Source: an uncultured Acetatifactor sp.
GTDB taxonomy: Bacteria > Bacillota > Clostridia > Lachnospirales > Lachnospiraceae
Direction: 5' to 3'
Assembly (NCBI GenBank): GCA_934394665.1
Contig: CAKRRS010000014.1
Coordinates: forward strand, 1 to 48,564
DNA length: 48,564 bases
Both the position numbers and the translations under genes were made by a program. Positions 8,742 to 16,818 of the stretch are shown here, one piece after another (position 1 is the stretch's first letter; each line of letters opens with the position of its first letter). Below the pieces are notes generated by a model. The model saw only the letters and a list, made by a program, of their open reading frames with translations, was not told where the DNA came from and ran no database searches.

Positions 8742-8793
8742 GTATGACCTCTTTCTGCCCGGTGGGGCTTATTTTTAGTTTTATCATAGCATA

Positions 8794-8805
8794 AATTTCG
8801 AAATT
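8794..8805. promoter_or_regulatory. 12-bp perfect palindrome in the divergent exonuclease-rnf region
   Basis: AATTTCGAAATT is self-complementary and lies between the minus-strand exonuclease start and the rnf promoter. It could be an operator for either direction. There is no direct evidence of a binding protein. Confidence 0.3.
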
Positions 8806-8820
8806 GCAGTAGCATTTTGT

Positions 8821-8858
8821 TGATAAAAGTTGATAAAATTTGATAAAAATAGTACAAT
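8821..8858 (+). promoter_or_regulatory. rnf operon promoter with three 10-bp direct repeats
   Basis: The -35 TTGATA (8830-8835) and -10 TACAAT (8853-8858) are 17 bp apart. Three tandem 10-bp units, each beginning TGATAAAA (8821, 8831, 8841), run through the -35 and into the spacer. The predicted transcription start is near 8865, about 43 bases before rnfC. Confidence 0.72.
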
Positions 8859-8907
8859 TACCGTAATGTGATTTACAAAAGAAACTATGCAGAAAGGATG
8901 TTAGGAA

Positions 8908-10227
8908 ATGGCAAAGTTGACATTTGTAGGCGGAATACACCCCTATGATGGAAAAGATCTTTCCAAGGATAAACCGATCCAGGATGTTCTGCCCAAGGGG
9001 GAAATGGTCTATCCGCTGTCCCAGCATATCGGTGCTCCCGCAAAGCCCATTGTGGCCAAAGGAGACAGAGTGCTTGCAGGACAAAGAATCGCGGAAAGTG
9101 GCGGATTTGTGTCGGCGCCGATTTATGCATCAGTGTCCGGTACGGTTAAAGCCATCGAGACAAGACGTGTGGTAACGGGAGATTTGATACAGAGCATTGT
9201 AATCGACAATGACGGACTGTATGAGAGCGAAGAGTTCCATCCCTATGCGCCGGTGGACAAGCTGCAAAAAGAAGAAATCATTGATATTGTGAAGGAAGCC
9301 GGAGTTGTCGGCATGGGTGGCGCAGGATTCCCCACACACGTAAAGCTTTCTCCCAAGGATCCGGATAAAATTGAATATGTGATTGCAAACTGTGCGGAAT
9401 GTGAGCCTTATTTGACTTCCGATTACCGCAGAATGATGGAAGAGCCGGACAAGCTGATCGGTGGTCTGAAGATCATGCTGAAGCTGTTTGACAATGCACA
9501 CGGTATTCTGGCGGTAGAGGACAATAAGCCGGACTGTATCTCTCTATTAAAACAGATGACCAAAAATGATCCGCAGATCACGGTAAAGGCATTAAAGACG
9601 AAATATCCGCAGGGTGCGGAACGTCAGATCATTTATGCAACTACAGGGCGTAAAATCAATTCTTCCATGCTTCCGGCGGATGCCGGCTGTATTGTAGATA
9701 ATGTAGATACAATTGTGGCAATCTACAGAGCGGTTACGGAGGGACATCCGCTGACGGAGCGTATTATCACTGTGACCGGTGACGCGGTGGCGAATCCAAG
9801 GAATTTTCGCGTTCCTATCGGCATGAGCTATCAGGAACTTTTAGAGGTTGCAGGAGGATTCAAACAGGATCCGGAGAAGATCATCTGCGGAGGTCCCATG
9901 ATGGGCTTCGGTATGTTTGATCTCAATGTGCCTACGACGAAGACCTCAACAGCACTGTTGGCATTGACACAGGATGATGTATCTGCCATGGAACCCAGCC
10001 CCTGTATCAATTGCGGACGCTGCGTGGAAGCTTGCCCGGGACGTATTGTTCCGAGCCTCCTCGCTACTTATGCGGAGCATTTTGACGAGGAATCGTTTGT
10101 AGAACATAACGGCATGGAATGCTGTGAATGTGGCTGCTGTAGTTTTGTATGCCCGGCGAAGCGCCCGCTGACGCAGGAGATCAAGTCCATGCGTAAGATT
10201 CAGCTTGCCAAGAAGAAAAAGAAGTAG
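8908..10227 (+). CDS. rnfC: Rnf complex subunit C (NADH-binding peripheral subunit)
   Basis: 439 residues, the usual length, first gene of an rnfCDGEAB operon. The N-terminal GGIHP segment is typical. A glycine-rich nucleotide/FMN-binding stretch (VGMGGAGFPTHVKL) and the SLBB region follow, and two [4Fe-4S] motifs close the protein (CINCGRCVEACP and CCECGCCSFVCP). RnfC is the cytoplasmic subunit that exchanges electrons with NAD(H). It lacks the long Ala/Lys repeat tail of proteobacterial RnfC and ends in a short Lys run. The ATG is preceded by TTAGGA. Confidence 0.96.
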   Translation: MAKLTFVGGIHPYDGKDLSKDKPIQDVLPKGEMVYPLSQHIGAPAKPIVAKGDRVLAGQRIAESGGFVSAPIYASVSGTVKAIETRRVVTGDLIQSIVIDNDGLYESEEFHPYAPVDKLQKEEIIDIVKEAGVVGMGGAGFPTHVKLSPKDPDKIEYVIANCAECEPYLTSDYRRMMEEPDKLIGGLKIMLKLFDNAHGILAVEDNKPDCISLLKQMTKNDPQITVKALKTKYPQGAERQIIYATTGRKINSSMLPADAGCIVDNVDTIVAIYRAVTEGHPLTERIITVTGDAVANPRNFRVPIGMSYQELLEVAGGFKQDPEKIICGGPMMGFGMFDLNVPTTKTSTALLALTQDDVSAMEPSPCINCGRCVEACPGRIVPSLLATYAEHFDEESFVEHNGMECCECGCCSFVCPAKRPLTQEIKSMRKIQLAKKKKK

Positions 10228-10239
10228 GAGGGAAGAACA

Positions 10240-11181
10240 GTGAGCGGACTATTAAAAGTATCTTCAAATCCTCATATCCGGTCCAAAGTTACGACCGGCA
10301 GTATTATGACAGCCGTGGTGATTGCTTTGCTGCCGGCTGCCGGTTTCGGTATTTATAATTTCGGTCCCAGGGCACTGGCCGTCATGGCTGTGACCATTGC
10401 CAGTACCGTACTTACGGAATTGTTATTCGGCTGGCTTTGGAAGAAGAAAATAACCATTACAGATATGTCAGCAGTAGTAACGGGACTTTTGCTGGCGCTG
10501 AATCTGCCGGTGAGCATTCCTTTATGGATGGCGGCGTTGGGCGGTGTATTTGCGATTCTGATCGTAAAAATGCTGTTCGGAGGTCTGGGTCAGAACTTTA
10601 TGAACCCGGCGCTGGCAGCGAGATGTTTTCTATTAATCTCTTTCCCGTCACAGATGACGGATTTTGCCTGTGATGCCTATACCGGTGCTACGCCCCTGGC
10701 AGCACTGAAGGCAGGAGAGAGCGTCAATGTCATGAACATGATCGTAGGTAAGACAGCCGGAACCATTGGTGAGACCTCTATGATTGCACTGTTAATTGGC
10801 GCCTGCTTCCTGATTCTGATTGGTGTGATCGACCTGCGGATCCCCGGTACTTACATCGTGACGGTGATCCTGTTTGCCGGGATCTTCGGCGGACACGGTT
10901 TTGATCCCGCATACCTGTCTGCACAGCTGGCCGGCGGCGGTCTGATTCTGGGTGCGTTCTTCATGGCAACAGATTATGTGACCAGACCGATTACCATAAA
11001 AGGACAATATTTGTATGGCATTATATTAGGACTTCTGACCGGTATTTTCCGTATCTTCGGACCCGGTGCGGAAGGGGTATCCTATGCTATCATTTTAGGC
11101 AACCTTCTGGTACCTTTGATCGAAAAATTCACCATGCCGGTAGCTTTTGGCAGAAAGGCAGGTGCGAAGCATGAAAAATAA
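10240..11181 (+). CDS. rnfD: Rnf complex subunit D (membrane, covalent FMN)
   Basis: 313 residues from a GTG start preceded by GGAGGG, 12 bases after rnfC. The sequence is dominated by hydrophobic helices, as expected for this integral membrane subunit. DAYTGATP carries the flavinylation motif, with T151 (last Thr of TGAT) as the predicted covalent FMN site. Its last 11 bases overlap rnfG, indicating translational coupling. Confidence 0.95.
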   Translation: MSGLLKVSSNPHIRSKVTTGSIMTAVVIALLPAAGFGIYNFGPRALAVMAVTIASTVLTELLFGWLWKKKITITDMSAVVTGLLLALNLPVSIPLWMAALGGVFAILIVKMLFGGLGQNFMNPALAARCFLLISFPSQMTDFACDAYTGATPLAALKAGESVNVMNMIVGKTAGTIGETSMIALLIGACFLILIGVIDLRIPGTYIVTVILFAGIFGGHGFDPAYLSAQLAGGGLILGAFFMATDYVTRPITIKGQYLYGIILGLLTGIFRIFGPGAEGVSYAIILGNLLVPLIEKFTMPVAFGRKAGAKHEK

Positions 11182-11797
11182 GAATGATATTCAGGCAATG
11201 TTAAAAGAGGCAGGAATCCTGTTTGCAATCACCCTGATTGCCGGATTGTTGCTTGGCTTTGTCTATGAACTGACCAAAGAACCGATCAGGGTACAGGAAG
11301 AAAAAGCTGTACAGGAAGCCTGTCAGGCAGTTTTCGCGGATGCGGAACAGTTTGAAGAGCTGGATCCTTATACTCCGTCTGCAGACACCGCGCAGAAACT
11401 GGCAGATACCGGAATTACCATCGGTACGGTCTATGAAGCACAGGATGCAGCCGGAGCACAGTTAGGTTATGTGATCCAGACCACCTCTTCCGAAGGATAC
11501 GGCGGCAATATTGTCCTGTACGTGGGCATCCGTCTGGATGGTACGGTCAATGATATTTCCATTTTAAGTATCTCCGAGACCCCAGGACTGGGAATGAAAG
11601 CTGGGGACGTGCTGGTGCCCCAGTTCCATAACAAGAACGTGAAGAGTTTCGCTTATACGAAGACGGGATCCACGTCCGACAGTGAGATTGATGCCATCAG
11701 CGGTGCAACAATCACGACCAAAGCCGTGACCAACGCCGTAAACGGAAGCCTTCTGGCATTTAATGATTATGTACAGGGAGGTGCAGGCAATGAATAA
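11171..11797 (+). CDS. rnfG: Rnf complex subunit G (covalent FMN)
   Basis: 208 residues from the ATG at 11171. An N-terminal transmembrane helix (about 15-35) anchors an extracytoplasmic FMN-binding domain. The motif SGAT at S177-T180, in DAISGATITT, gives the Thr that accepts FMN from ApbE. Full length. The gene overlaps both rnfD (11 bases) and rnfE (8 bases). An upstream in-frame start at 11147 lies inside rnfD and lacks a ribosome binding site. Confidence 0.94.
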   Translation: MKNKNDIQAMLKEAGILFAITLIAGLLLGFVYELTKEPIRVQEEKAVQEACQAVFADAEQFEELDPYTPSADTAQKLADTGITIGTVYEAQDAAGAQLGYVIQTTSSEGYGGNIVLYVGIRLDGTVNDISILSISETPGLGMKAGDVLVPQFHNKNVKSFAYTKTGSTSDSEIDAISGATITTKAVTNAVNGSLLAFNDYVQGGAGNE

Positions 11798-12590
11798 AGC
11801 AGGTGAAAGACTTTATAATGGTATCATCAAAGAAAACCCTACATTTGTACTGATGCTGGGAATGTGTCCGACACTGGCGGTTACCACATCGGCTATGAAC
11901 GGTCTCGGCATGGGACTGACCACGGCAGTGGTACTTACCATGAGCAACCTGATCATTTCTTTGCTTAGAAAGGTGATTCCCAGCCGTGTGAGAATTCCGG
12001 CATTTATCGTGATCATTGCATCCTTTGTAACAGCGGTACAGCTTCTGTTAGAGGCATATCTGCCGTCATTAAATGATGCCCTTGGTGTGTATATTCCGCT
12101 GATCGTTGTAAACTGTATCATTTTGGGAAGAGCAGAGAGTTATGCATATTCCAATCCGCCGGTTCCGTCATTGTTCGATGGACTGGGCATGGGACTCGGT
12201 TTCTCTCTGGCACTGACCTGTATCGGCGCGGTACGTGAGATTCTGGCAGCCGGTTCCGTTTTCGGATTTCATATTATGCCGGATGCTTACGTGACCATCA
12301 ATATTTTCGGCCTGGCTCCCGGAGCGTTTTTCGTACTGGCTGCATTGACTGCTTTGCAGAACTATGTGAAGAACAAGAGAAAGCTTGCCGGAAAAGATTA
12401 CGAGAAAATCCAGTCCGGCTGCGGACATGACTGTCTGCACTGCGGTGAGAGCGGATGCTCGGAGCGCTTCTATGACAATTCTGACGCTGCTGCGGAAGAT
12501 GCCGTGAAGGAAGCAGCCAAAGCGGCGGCAAAGCCTCAGACGCAAAACGATGAGATCGAAACAATAGATTTAGACAAGGAGGATAAATAA
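11790..12590 (+). CDS. rnfE: Rnf complex subunit E with a cysteine-rich C-terminal tail
   Basis: 266 residues from the ATG at 11790, with GGGAGGTG upstream. Residues about 1-195 are the standard six-helix RnfE/NqrD membrane domain (ENPTFVLMLGMCPTLAVTT). The sequence continues with a soluble tail of about 60 residues holding four cysteines (C211, C215, C218, C223; CxxxCxxCxxxxC) and then an Ala/Glu/Asp-rich end. RnfE and RnfA together hold a membrane-embedded [2Fe-2S] centre. The tail is longer than in textbook RnfE and could bind another cluster or metal; that is inference. Confidence 0.94.
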   Translation: MNKAGERLYNGIIKENPTFVLMLGMCPTLAVTTSAMNGLGMGLTTAVVLTMSNLIISLLRKVIPSRVRIPAFIVIIASFVTAVQLLLEAYLPSLNDALGVYIPLIVVNCIILGRAESYAYSNPPVPSLFDGLGMGLGFSLALTCIGAVREILAAGSVFGFHIMPDAYVTINIFGLAPGAFFVLAALTALQNYVKNKRKLAGKDYEKIQSGCGHDCLHCGESGCSERFYDNSDAAAEDAVKEAAKAAAKPQTQNDEIETIDLDKEDK

Positions 12591-13175
12591 ATGGATAGTG
12601 TAAAAGATATGCTTCTGTTACTGATCAGTTCCTCTATTGTCAGCAATATCGTCCTGAGCCAGTTCATGGGACTGTGCCCGTTCTTAGGCGTATCCCGTAA
12701 AATCAAGACAGCAGGCGGCATGGGAACGGCGGTTATCTTCGTTATTACGCTTGCCAGTGCGGTAGCCGGTGTGATCTATAAGTTCATTCTTCAGCCGCTG
12801 CATATTGAATATCTGGAGACCATCGTATTTATTCTGGTCATTGCGGCTCTGGTACAGTTCGTGGAAATGTTCCTCAAAAAGGCAATGCCTTCTCTGTATC
12901 AGGCGCTGGGTGTATATCTGCCGTTGATCACAACGAACTGTGCGGTACTGGGTGTTGCCATTACCAATGTCCAGAAGGAATACGGTATCCTCACAGGTAT
13001 CGTGAACGGCTTTGCTACGGCACTGGGATTTACCATTGCAATTGTGATCCTGGCAGGATTGCGTGAAAAAATGGAATACAATGAAGTACCGGAATCTTTC
13101 AAGGGAATGCCTATGGTACTGCTGACAGCAGGACTGATGGCGATTGCCTTCTGCGGATTTTCCGGTCTGATCTAG
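12591..13175 (+). CDS. rnfA: Rnf complex subunit A
   Basis: 194 residues, full length, starting directly after the rnfE stop codon with AAGGAGG in the rnfE tail. Six hydrophobic helices and the signatures SQFMGLCPFLGVS and TTNCAVLGVA include the conserved cysteines that ligate the intramembrane iron-sulfur centre shared with RnfE. It is homologous to RnfE with inverted topology. Confidence 0.96.
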   Translation: MDSVKDMLLLLISSSIVSNIVLSQFMGLCPFLGVSRKIKTAGGMGTAVIFVITLASAVAGVIYKFILQPLHIEYLETIVFILVIAALVQFVEMFLKKAMPSLYQALGVYLPLITTNCAVLGVAITNVQKEYGILTGIVNGFATALGFTIAIVILAGLREKMEYNEVPESFKGMPMVLLTAGLMAIAFCGFSGLI

Positions 13176-13191
13176 GAAGGAGTAACAAAGG

Positions 13192-13989
13192 ATGAGTATA
13201 ACAGGAATTCTGATTGCTGCGGCTTGTGTCGGAATCGTCGGCATCTTTGTGGGACTGTTCCTTGGCGTGGCCGGTATTAAATTCAAAGTAGAAGTAGATG
13301 AAAAGGAGGAGGCGGTATTAGCTGCCCTTCCGGGTAATAACTGTGGTGGCTGCGGTTTTGCCGGATGCTCCGGACTGGCGGCAGCCATTGCCAAAGGAGA
13401 GGCTGCAGTAAATACCTGTCCCGTAGGCGGAGAGGCAGTCGGTAAGCAGATTGCCGCAATCATGGGCGTAGAGGCAGAGGCAACAGAGAGAAAGGTTGCT
13501 TATGTGCATTGTCAGGGTGACTGTGACCGTACGAAGACAGACTATGATTATTACGGAATCAAGGATTGCCGTATGATGAGTTTTGTGCCCGGTGGCGGAC
13601 CGAAATCCTGCAACAGCGGCTGTCTGGGATTTGGAACCTGCGTACAGGTCTGCCCTTTTGATGCCATTCATGTCGAGAACGGTGTAGCGGTGGTAGATCA
13701 GGAAAAATGTAAGGCCTGCGGAAAATGTGTAGAGGTATGTCCGAAGCATTTGATCAGCCTAAGACCGTATTCCAATACAGTACAGGTTGCCTGCAGTTCT
13801 ACAGACAAAGGACCGGTGACCATGAAGGCTTGTACCATCGGCTGTGTCGGCTGTGGAATCTGTGTAAAGAATTGCCAGCACGATGCCGTGAAGGTAGAGA
13901 ACTTCCATGCGATCATTGACCCTGAAAAGTGTGTTGGCTGCGGAGCCTGCATGGAAAAATGCCCGAAGAAATGTATTGTGAAAGTATAA
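13192..13989 (+). CDS. rnfB: Rnf complex subunit B (ferredoxin-type electron entry subunit)
   Basis: 265 residues. One N-terminal membrane helix (about 5-27) is followed by the four-cysteine 4Fe-4S domain (NCGGCGFAGC ... NTCPVGG). A run of ferredoxin-like [4Fe-4S] motifs comes next: GCLGFGTCVQVCP, CKACGKCVEVCP, GCVGCGICVKNC and CVGCGACMEKCP. RnfB takes electrons from reduced ferredoxin in the ferredoxin:NAD oxidoreductase of anaerobic Clostridia, which pumps Na+ or H+. Last subunit of the operon, with GGAAGGAG 9 bases before its start. Confidence 0.95.
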   Translation: MSITGILIAAACVGIVGIFVGLFLGVAGIKFKVEVDEKEEAVLAALPGNNCGGCGFAGCSGLAAAIAKGEAAVNTCPVGGEAVGKQIAAIMGVEAEATERKVAYVHCQGDCDRTKTDYDYYGIKDCRMMSFVPGGGPKSCNSGCLGFGTCVQVCPFDAIHVENGVAVVDQEKCKACGKCVEVCPKHLISLRPYSNTVQVACSSTDKGPVTMKACTIGCVGCGICVKNCQHDAVKVENFHAIIDPEKCVGCGACMEKCPKKCIVKV

Positions 13990-14013
13990 AGAAAGTTACA
14001 AGAGGAGAAAAAG

Positions 14014-15132
14014 ATGCGTCTTCCGGACGATTATGATGAGCGCGGCAGTGGGCTGACTCCGACGGTAATCAGCGCAATTGTGGCGGTCACGATTTTTGTG
14101 GCAACCATACTTTGCGTGGTATTATTCATGAACAGGAAGCCTGTAAACCACCAACAGAATAGTGAAAATACCGTGACGGAGAAGGTGTCGCAGACAGGAA
14201 ATCAGTCGACGCAGTATCCGGATACGCAGGATCTGATCACCGGAAGCACCTTGTCTCCTTCGGATCTGGGCTTTTGGGATATGTATCCGGAACAGACGGC
14301 GTCGCCATTGCCTTCAGAGAATCCTTCCGGGCAGGATGCCCAAAAAGAAACCGCAGAATCCGATCCTTCTACGGATGGAAAACATACACTGGTGACAAAT
14401 CGTGACGGAAAAGAAGAGTGGGTATTGATCAGCCCGTATCTTCCGAAGCACGAGTACGATTTTACCAAACTGGTGTGCCAGTCGGATCTGATGAAATATT
14501 ATCAGGACGGTAAGCTGACTTCTTATGTCGGAGTAGATATTTCCAAGTATCAGGATTATGTTGATTTCCTGAAGGTGAAAAAGGCCGGCGTGGATTTTGT
14601 GATGTTGCGTGTCGGGGCAAGAGGATACGGCAGCGGACAGATCATGCTGGATGATTATTTTGCGGACAATCTCAAACGTGCGACGGATGCCGGATTGCAG
14701 ATCGGAGTCTATTTTACCTCGCAGGCGGTCACGGAAGCGGAGGCTGTGGAAGAGGCGAATGTAGTCCTGCAGAATATCAAGGATTATAAGATCAGCTATC
14801 CGGTTGCTTTTGATATGGAATTTGTCGAGAATGATACTGCCAGAATCGAAAGTGTGAGTAAGGCGGATAAAACGAAGATTACCAAGGCCTTTTTAGACAC
14901 CATTGCGGCTGCCGGTTATAAGACATTGCTGTATGGGGATAAGGAATGGCTGATCAAGGAGATTGATTTATCGAAATTGTCGGCGTATGATGTGTGGTTG
15001 TCCCAGATGTCTGATGTGCCGGATTATCCTTATCGTTTTACCATGTGGCAGTATGCGGGCGATGTCTCCATCGATGGCATTGCCGGATATGCAAATATGA
15101 ATATCAGTTTTATTGATTATTCGGAGAAATAG
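14014..15132 (+). CDS. Membrane-anchored GH25 muramidase
   Basis: 372 residues. A cytoplasmic N-terminus and one transmembrane helix (about 17-42) are followed by a Ser/Thr/Asn/Gln-rich linker to about residue 150. The GH25 (Lyz-like) TIM barrel then runs from GVDISKYQ (about 171) to the end. Its catalytic acids are in FDMEF (about residues 268-271), and MLRVGARG and MWQYAG are family strands. It cleaves the MurNAc-GlcNAc bond of peptidoglycan outside the membrane. It starts 24 bases after rnfB with AGAGGAG and no terminator between, so it is probably transcribed with rnf. Its 3' end overlaps the opposite-strand AP2-like gene by 23 bases. Confidence 0.9.
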   Translation: MRLPDDYDERGSGLTPTVISAIVAVTIFVATILCVVLFMNRKPVNHQQNSENTVTEKVSQTGNQSTQYPDTQDLITGSTLSPSDLGFWDMYPEQTASPLPSENPSGQDAQKETAESDPSTDGKHTLVTNRDGKEEWVLISPYLPKHEYDFTKLVCQSDLMKYYQDGKLTSYVGVDISKYQDYVDFLKVKKAGVDFVMLRVGARGYGSGQIMLDDYFADNLKRATDAGLQIGVYFTSQAVTEAEAVEEANVVLQNIKDYKISYPVAFDMEFVENDTARIESVSKADKTKITKAFLDTIAAAGYKTLLYGDKEWLIKEIDLSKLSAYDVWLSQMSDVPDYPYRFTMWQYAGDVSIDGIAGYANMNISFIDYSEK

Positions 15133-16006
15133 CCTGGTAATGCAAGATTCCCGGGGCGATAGAGACAGAGGAATAAATCTCGGCATAACGGCTGGGTGCA
15201 ATGCCTTCCACGTAATTCGGAAGGAAATTGTTGGTTACTCCTTTGCTTCGCAGGATGTCAATTGCTTTGTTGTAGGCAATGGCAGCTTCCACATCGGTAG
15301 CGTAACGACCGACCAGGTAATTTCCACGGACATGGATGCGGACAGTATAAAGATACTGTCCGTTTTTGTTTTGGGTTTTCCGGACACCGTGATAGATGTT
15401 ATAGATTTCCAGATTCTCTCTGCGGAAATCGGTAGGGTCGTCATTTACAAAGCGATAATCCACGCCGGGGACGCTATAGCTTTTGATCCCGTATCGGGCG
15501 GTAAGCGTAAGCTGCATGCCGTAGTCGGCTACAAAATAGTGATTTCCGCGGCGCATGATCTTATGGGAAGAATAATAGAAGAGATCTTCCATGTCGAATT
15601 TCAGTACATGATGCGGAGACAGATAGTAATAAAAAAGCTGCTGCCCCAGATAAATGGGATTGCCGAAATACAGTCCATTGTCTCTTAGGTTGATGAGACT
15701 GACCCATTTTTCAAAAGACAACGGGGAAGTCTTTTCGTAAGCCTGCAGAGAAATCCCGGTATCGGATAACAGAAGACTTCCCTGTTCATAGGCCGCATGG
15801 GCTTTAAGGGCTGTGGGAAAGCTTCCTAAGCTGATATGCTTTCCGTGACGGGTCAGGGAGGCTCGGTAATACACCGTACCGTCTTTTTTGACTGCACGGA
15901 AGACTCCTTTATAAAGTTCCTTTTTTTCTTCGTTTTGCTTCTTCATGACTTTATAGTACCATTTTTTCAGTCGGAACAACAGAAATATTTTTCGGACGAG
16001 CTGCAT
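15110..16006 (-). CDS. AP2-domain / degenerate HNH / AP2-domain protein
   Basis: Up to 298 residues. Two AP2/ERF-like DNA-binding domains are visible: one at about residues 31-82 (LYKGVFRAVKKDG, then SLGSFPTALKAHAAYE) and one at about 204-268 (YHGVRKTQNKNG, then VGRYATDVEAAIAYNKA). Between them, residues 158-204 resemble the HNH fold of AP2-HNH homing endonucleases (DYRFVNDDPTDFRRENL), but the catalytic His of the usual DHIDGN motif is absent. It may therefore be a DNA-binding protein derived from a homing endonuclease. The start is uncertain: an ATG at 15946 would remove 20 hydrophobic, basic residues, and neither start has a clear ribosome binding site. It overlaps the convergent GH25 gene by 23 bases. 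Confidence 0.78.
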   Translation of the reverse strand: MQLVRKIFLLFRLKKWYYKVMKKQNEEKKELYKGVFRAVKKDGTVYYRASLTRHGKHISLGSFPTALKAHAAYEQGSLLLSDTGISLQAYEKTSPLSFEKWVSLINLRDNGLYFGNPIYLGQQLFYYYLSPHHVLKFDMEDLFYYSSHKIMRRGNHYFVADYGMQLTLTARYGIKSYSVPGVDYRFVNDDPTDFRRENLEIYNIYHGVRKTQNKNGQYLYTVRIHVRGNYLVGRYATDVEAAIAYNKAIDILRSKGVTNNFLPNYVEGIAPSRYAEIYSSVSIAPGILHYQAISPNNQ

Positions 16007-16053
16007 AAAATGAAGGTAGGGTCAAAAGTAAGAAAAATGTGAAAGGAAAAACG

Positions 16054-16683
16054 ATGTATAAAAGGGCTTTAAGTGCATTATTGACGATAAATATTTTATT
16101 TCTGGCAGGTTTTTTATGCCTGAGTAAAACGGAAGAGATGCAGACAAAAATGCACCGGATCGTCAGCAAAGTACAGCCGGCAACAGAGCTTCCGGCTGAC
16201 AGAGAGAGCAGGATCATAGGGATCACAACGGAAACCAATTCCGGACAGAGAGTGGTGGATTGTAATGAATTACAGAGAGAAAGTAAATACCTGCTGGATC
16301 AGTCGGAACTTGATGTATTGCTTCGGATTGTAGAGGCAGAGGCAGGCTGTGAGGATGAGGACGGAAAACTGCTGGTGGCAAACGTGGTATTGAATCGTTT
16401 GAATTCAGGCAAATTCCCTGACAGCATATCGGGAATTGTGTTTCAGAGAGAAAATGGCGTGTCACAGTTTTCTCCGGTTGCGGACGGTAGCTACCTGCGA
16501 GTTAATATCAGTGAAGAAACCGTGGCTGCCGTGGAACGTGCCTTACAGGGGGAAGATATCTCTCAGGGGGCATTGTATTTTGCAGCGAGAGAGTATGCGG
16601 ACAGTGACAGCATGGAATGGTTTGACCGGAAATTAACGCGTCTGTTTCAGCACGGAGGGCATGAGTTTTTCACGGAGAAATAA
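16054..16683 (+). CDS. SleB-type cell-wall hydrolase
   Basis: 209 residues from the ATG at 16054, with AAAGGA 6 bases upstream. An N-terminal hydrophobic segment (about 5-22) is a signal or anchor. The C-terminal half is the SleB/Hydrolase_2 domain: LLRIVEAEAG with its likely catalytic Glu, LLVANVVLNRLNSGKFP, and GALYFAAREY. Such proteins cut peptidoglycan, in spore formers often spore cortex as lytic transglycosylases. No peptidoglycan-binding domain is present, so a vegetative or sporulation role is open. An in-frame GTG at 16039 would add 5 residues. Confidence 0.85.
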   Translation: MYKRALSALLTINILFLAGFLCLSKTEEMQTKMHRIVSKVQPATELPADRESRIIGITTETNSGQRVVDCNELQRESKYLLDQSELDVLLRIVEAEAGCEDEDGKLLVANVVLNRLNSGKFPDSISGIVFQRENGVSQFSPVADGSYLRVNISEETVAAVERALQGEDISQGALYFAAREYADSDSMEWFDRKLTRLFQHGGHEFFTEK

Positions 16684-16708
16684 GTTAATTTTACTTTACT
16701 GATTCACC

Positions 16709-16737
16709 TTGCAACAGTGCATAAAGTATGCTATACT
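16709..16737 (+). promoter_or_regulatory. thrC promoter
   Basis: TTGCAA (16709-16714), a 17-base spacer and TATACT (16732-16737). The predicted start near 16744 leaves a leader of about 75 bases before thrC. Confidence 0.7.
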
Positions 16738-16762
16738 TTTCGAAAACTAAGTGGATGTTTGA

Positions 16763-16788
16763 GTTACATCTGCATCCTGAGGTGTAAC
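16763..16788 (+). other. Hairpin in the thrC leader
   Basis: A 9-bp stem, GTTACATCT/AGGTGTAAC with one G-U pair, and an 8-base loop. There is no T run after it, so it is not an intrinsic terminator. It lies between the promoter and the thrC ribosome binding site. Confidence 0.45.
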
Positions 16789-16818
16789 AATGATTTACAT
16801 AGATACGGAGGAGAGGAA

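Noticed and set aside
8821..8850. FNR- or Rex-type site at the rnf promoter
   Set aside because: The TTGAT units are direct repeats. Neither the inverted TTGAT-N4-ATCAA of FNR nor a Rex palindrome is present.
12684..13463. A 259-codon minus-strand open frame across rnfA and rnfB
   Set aside because: Antisense to two clear rnf genes, no domain resemblance and unusual composition.
16755..16787. A 10-codon upstream open frame in the thrC leader as a leader peptide
   Set aside because: No Shine-Dalgarno sequence, no Thr or Ile codons, and no terminator to regulate.
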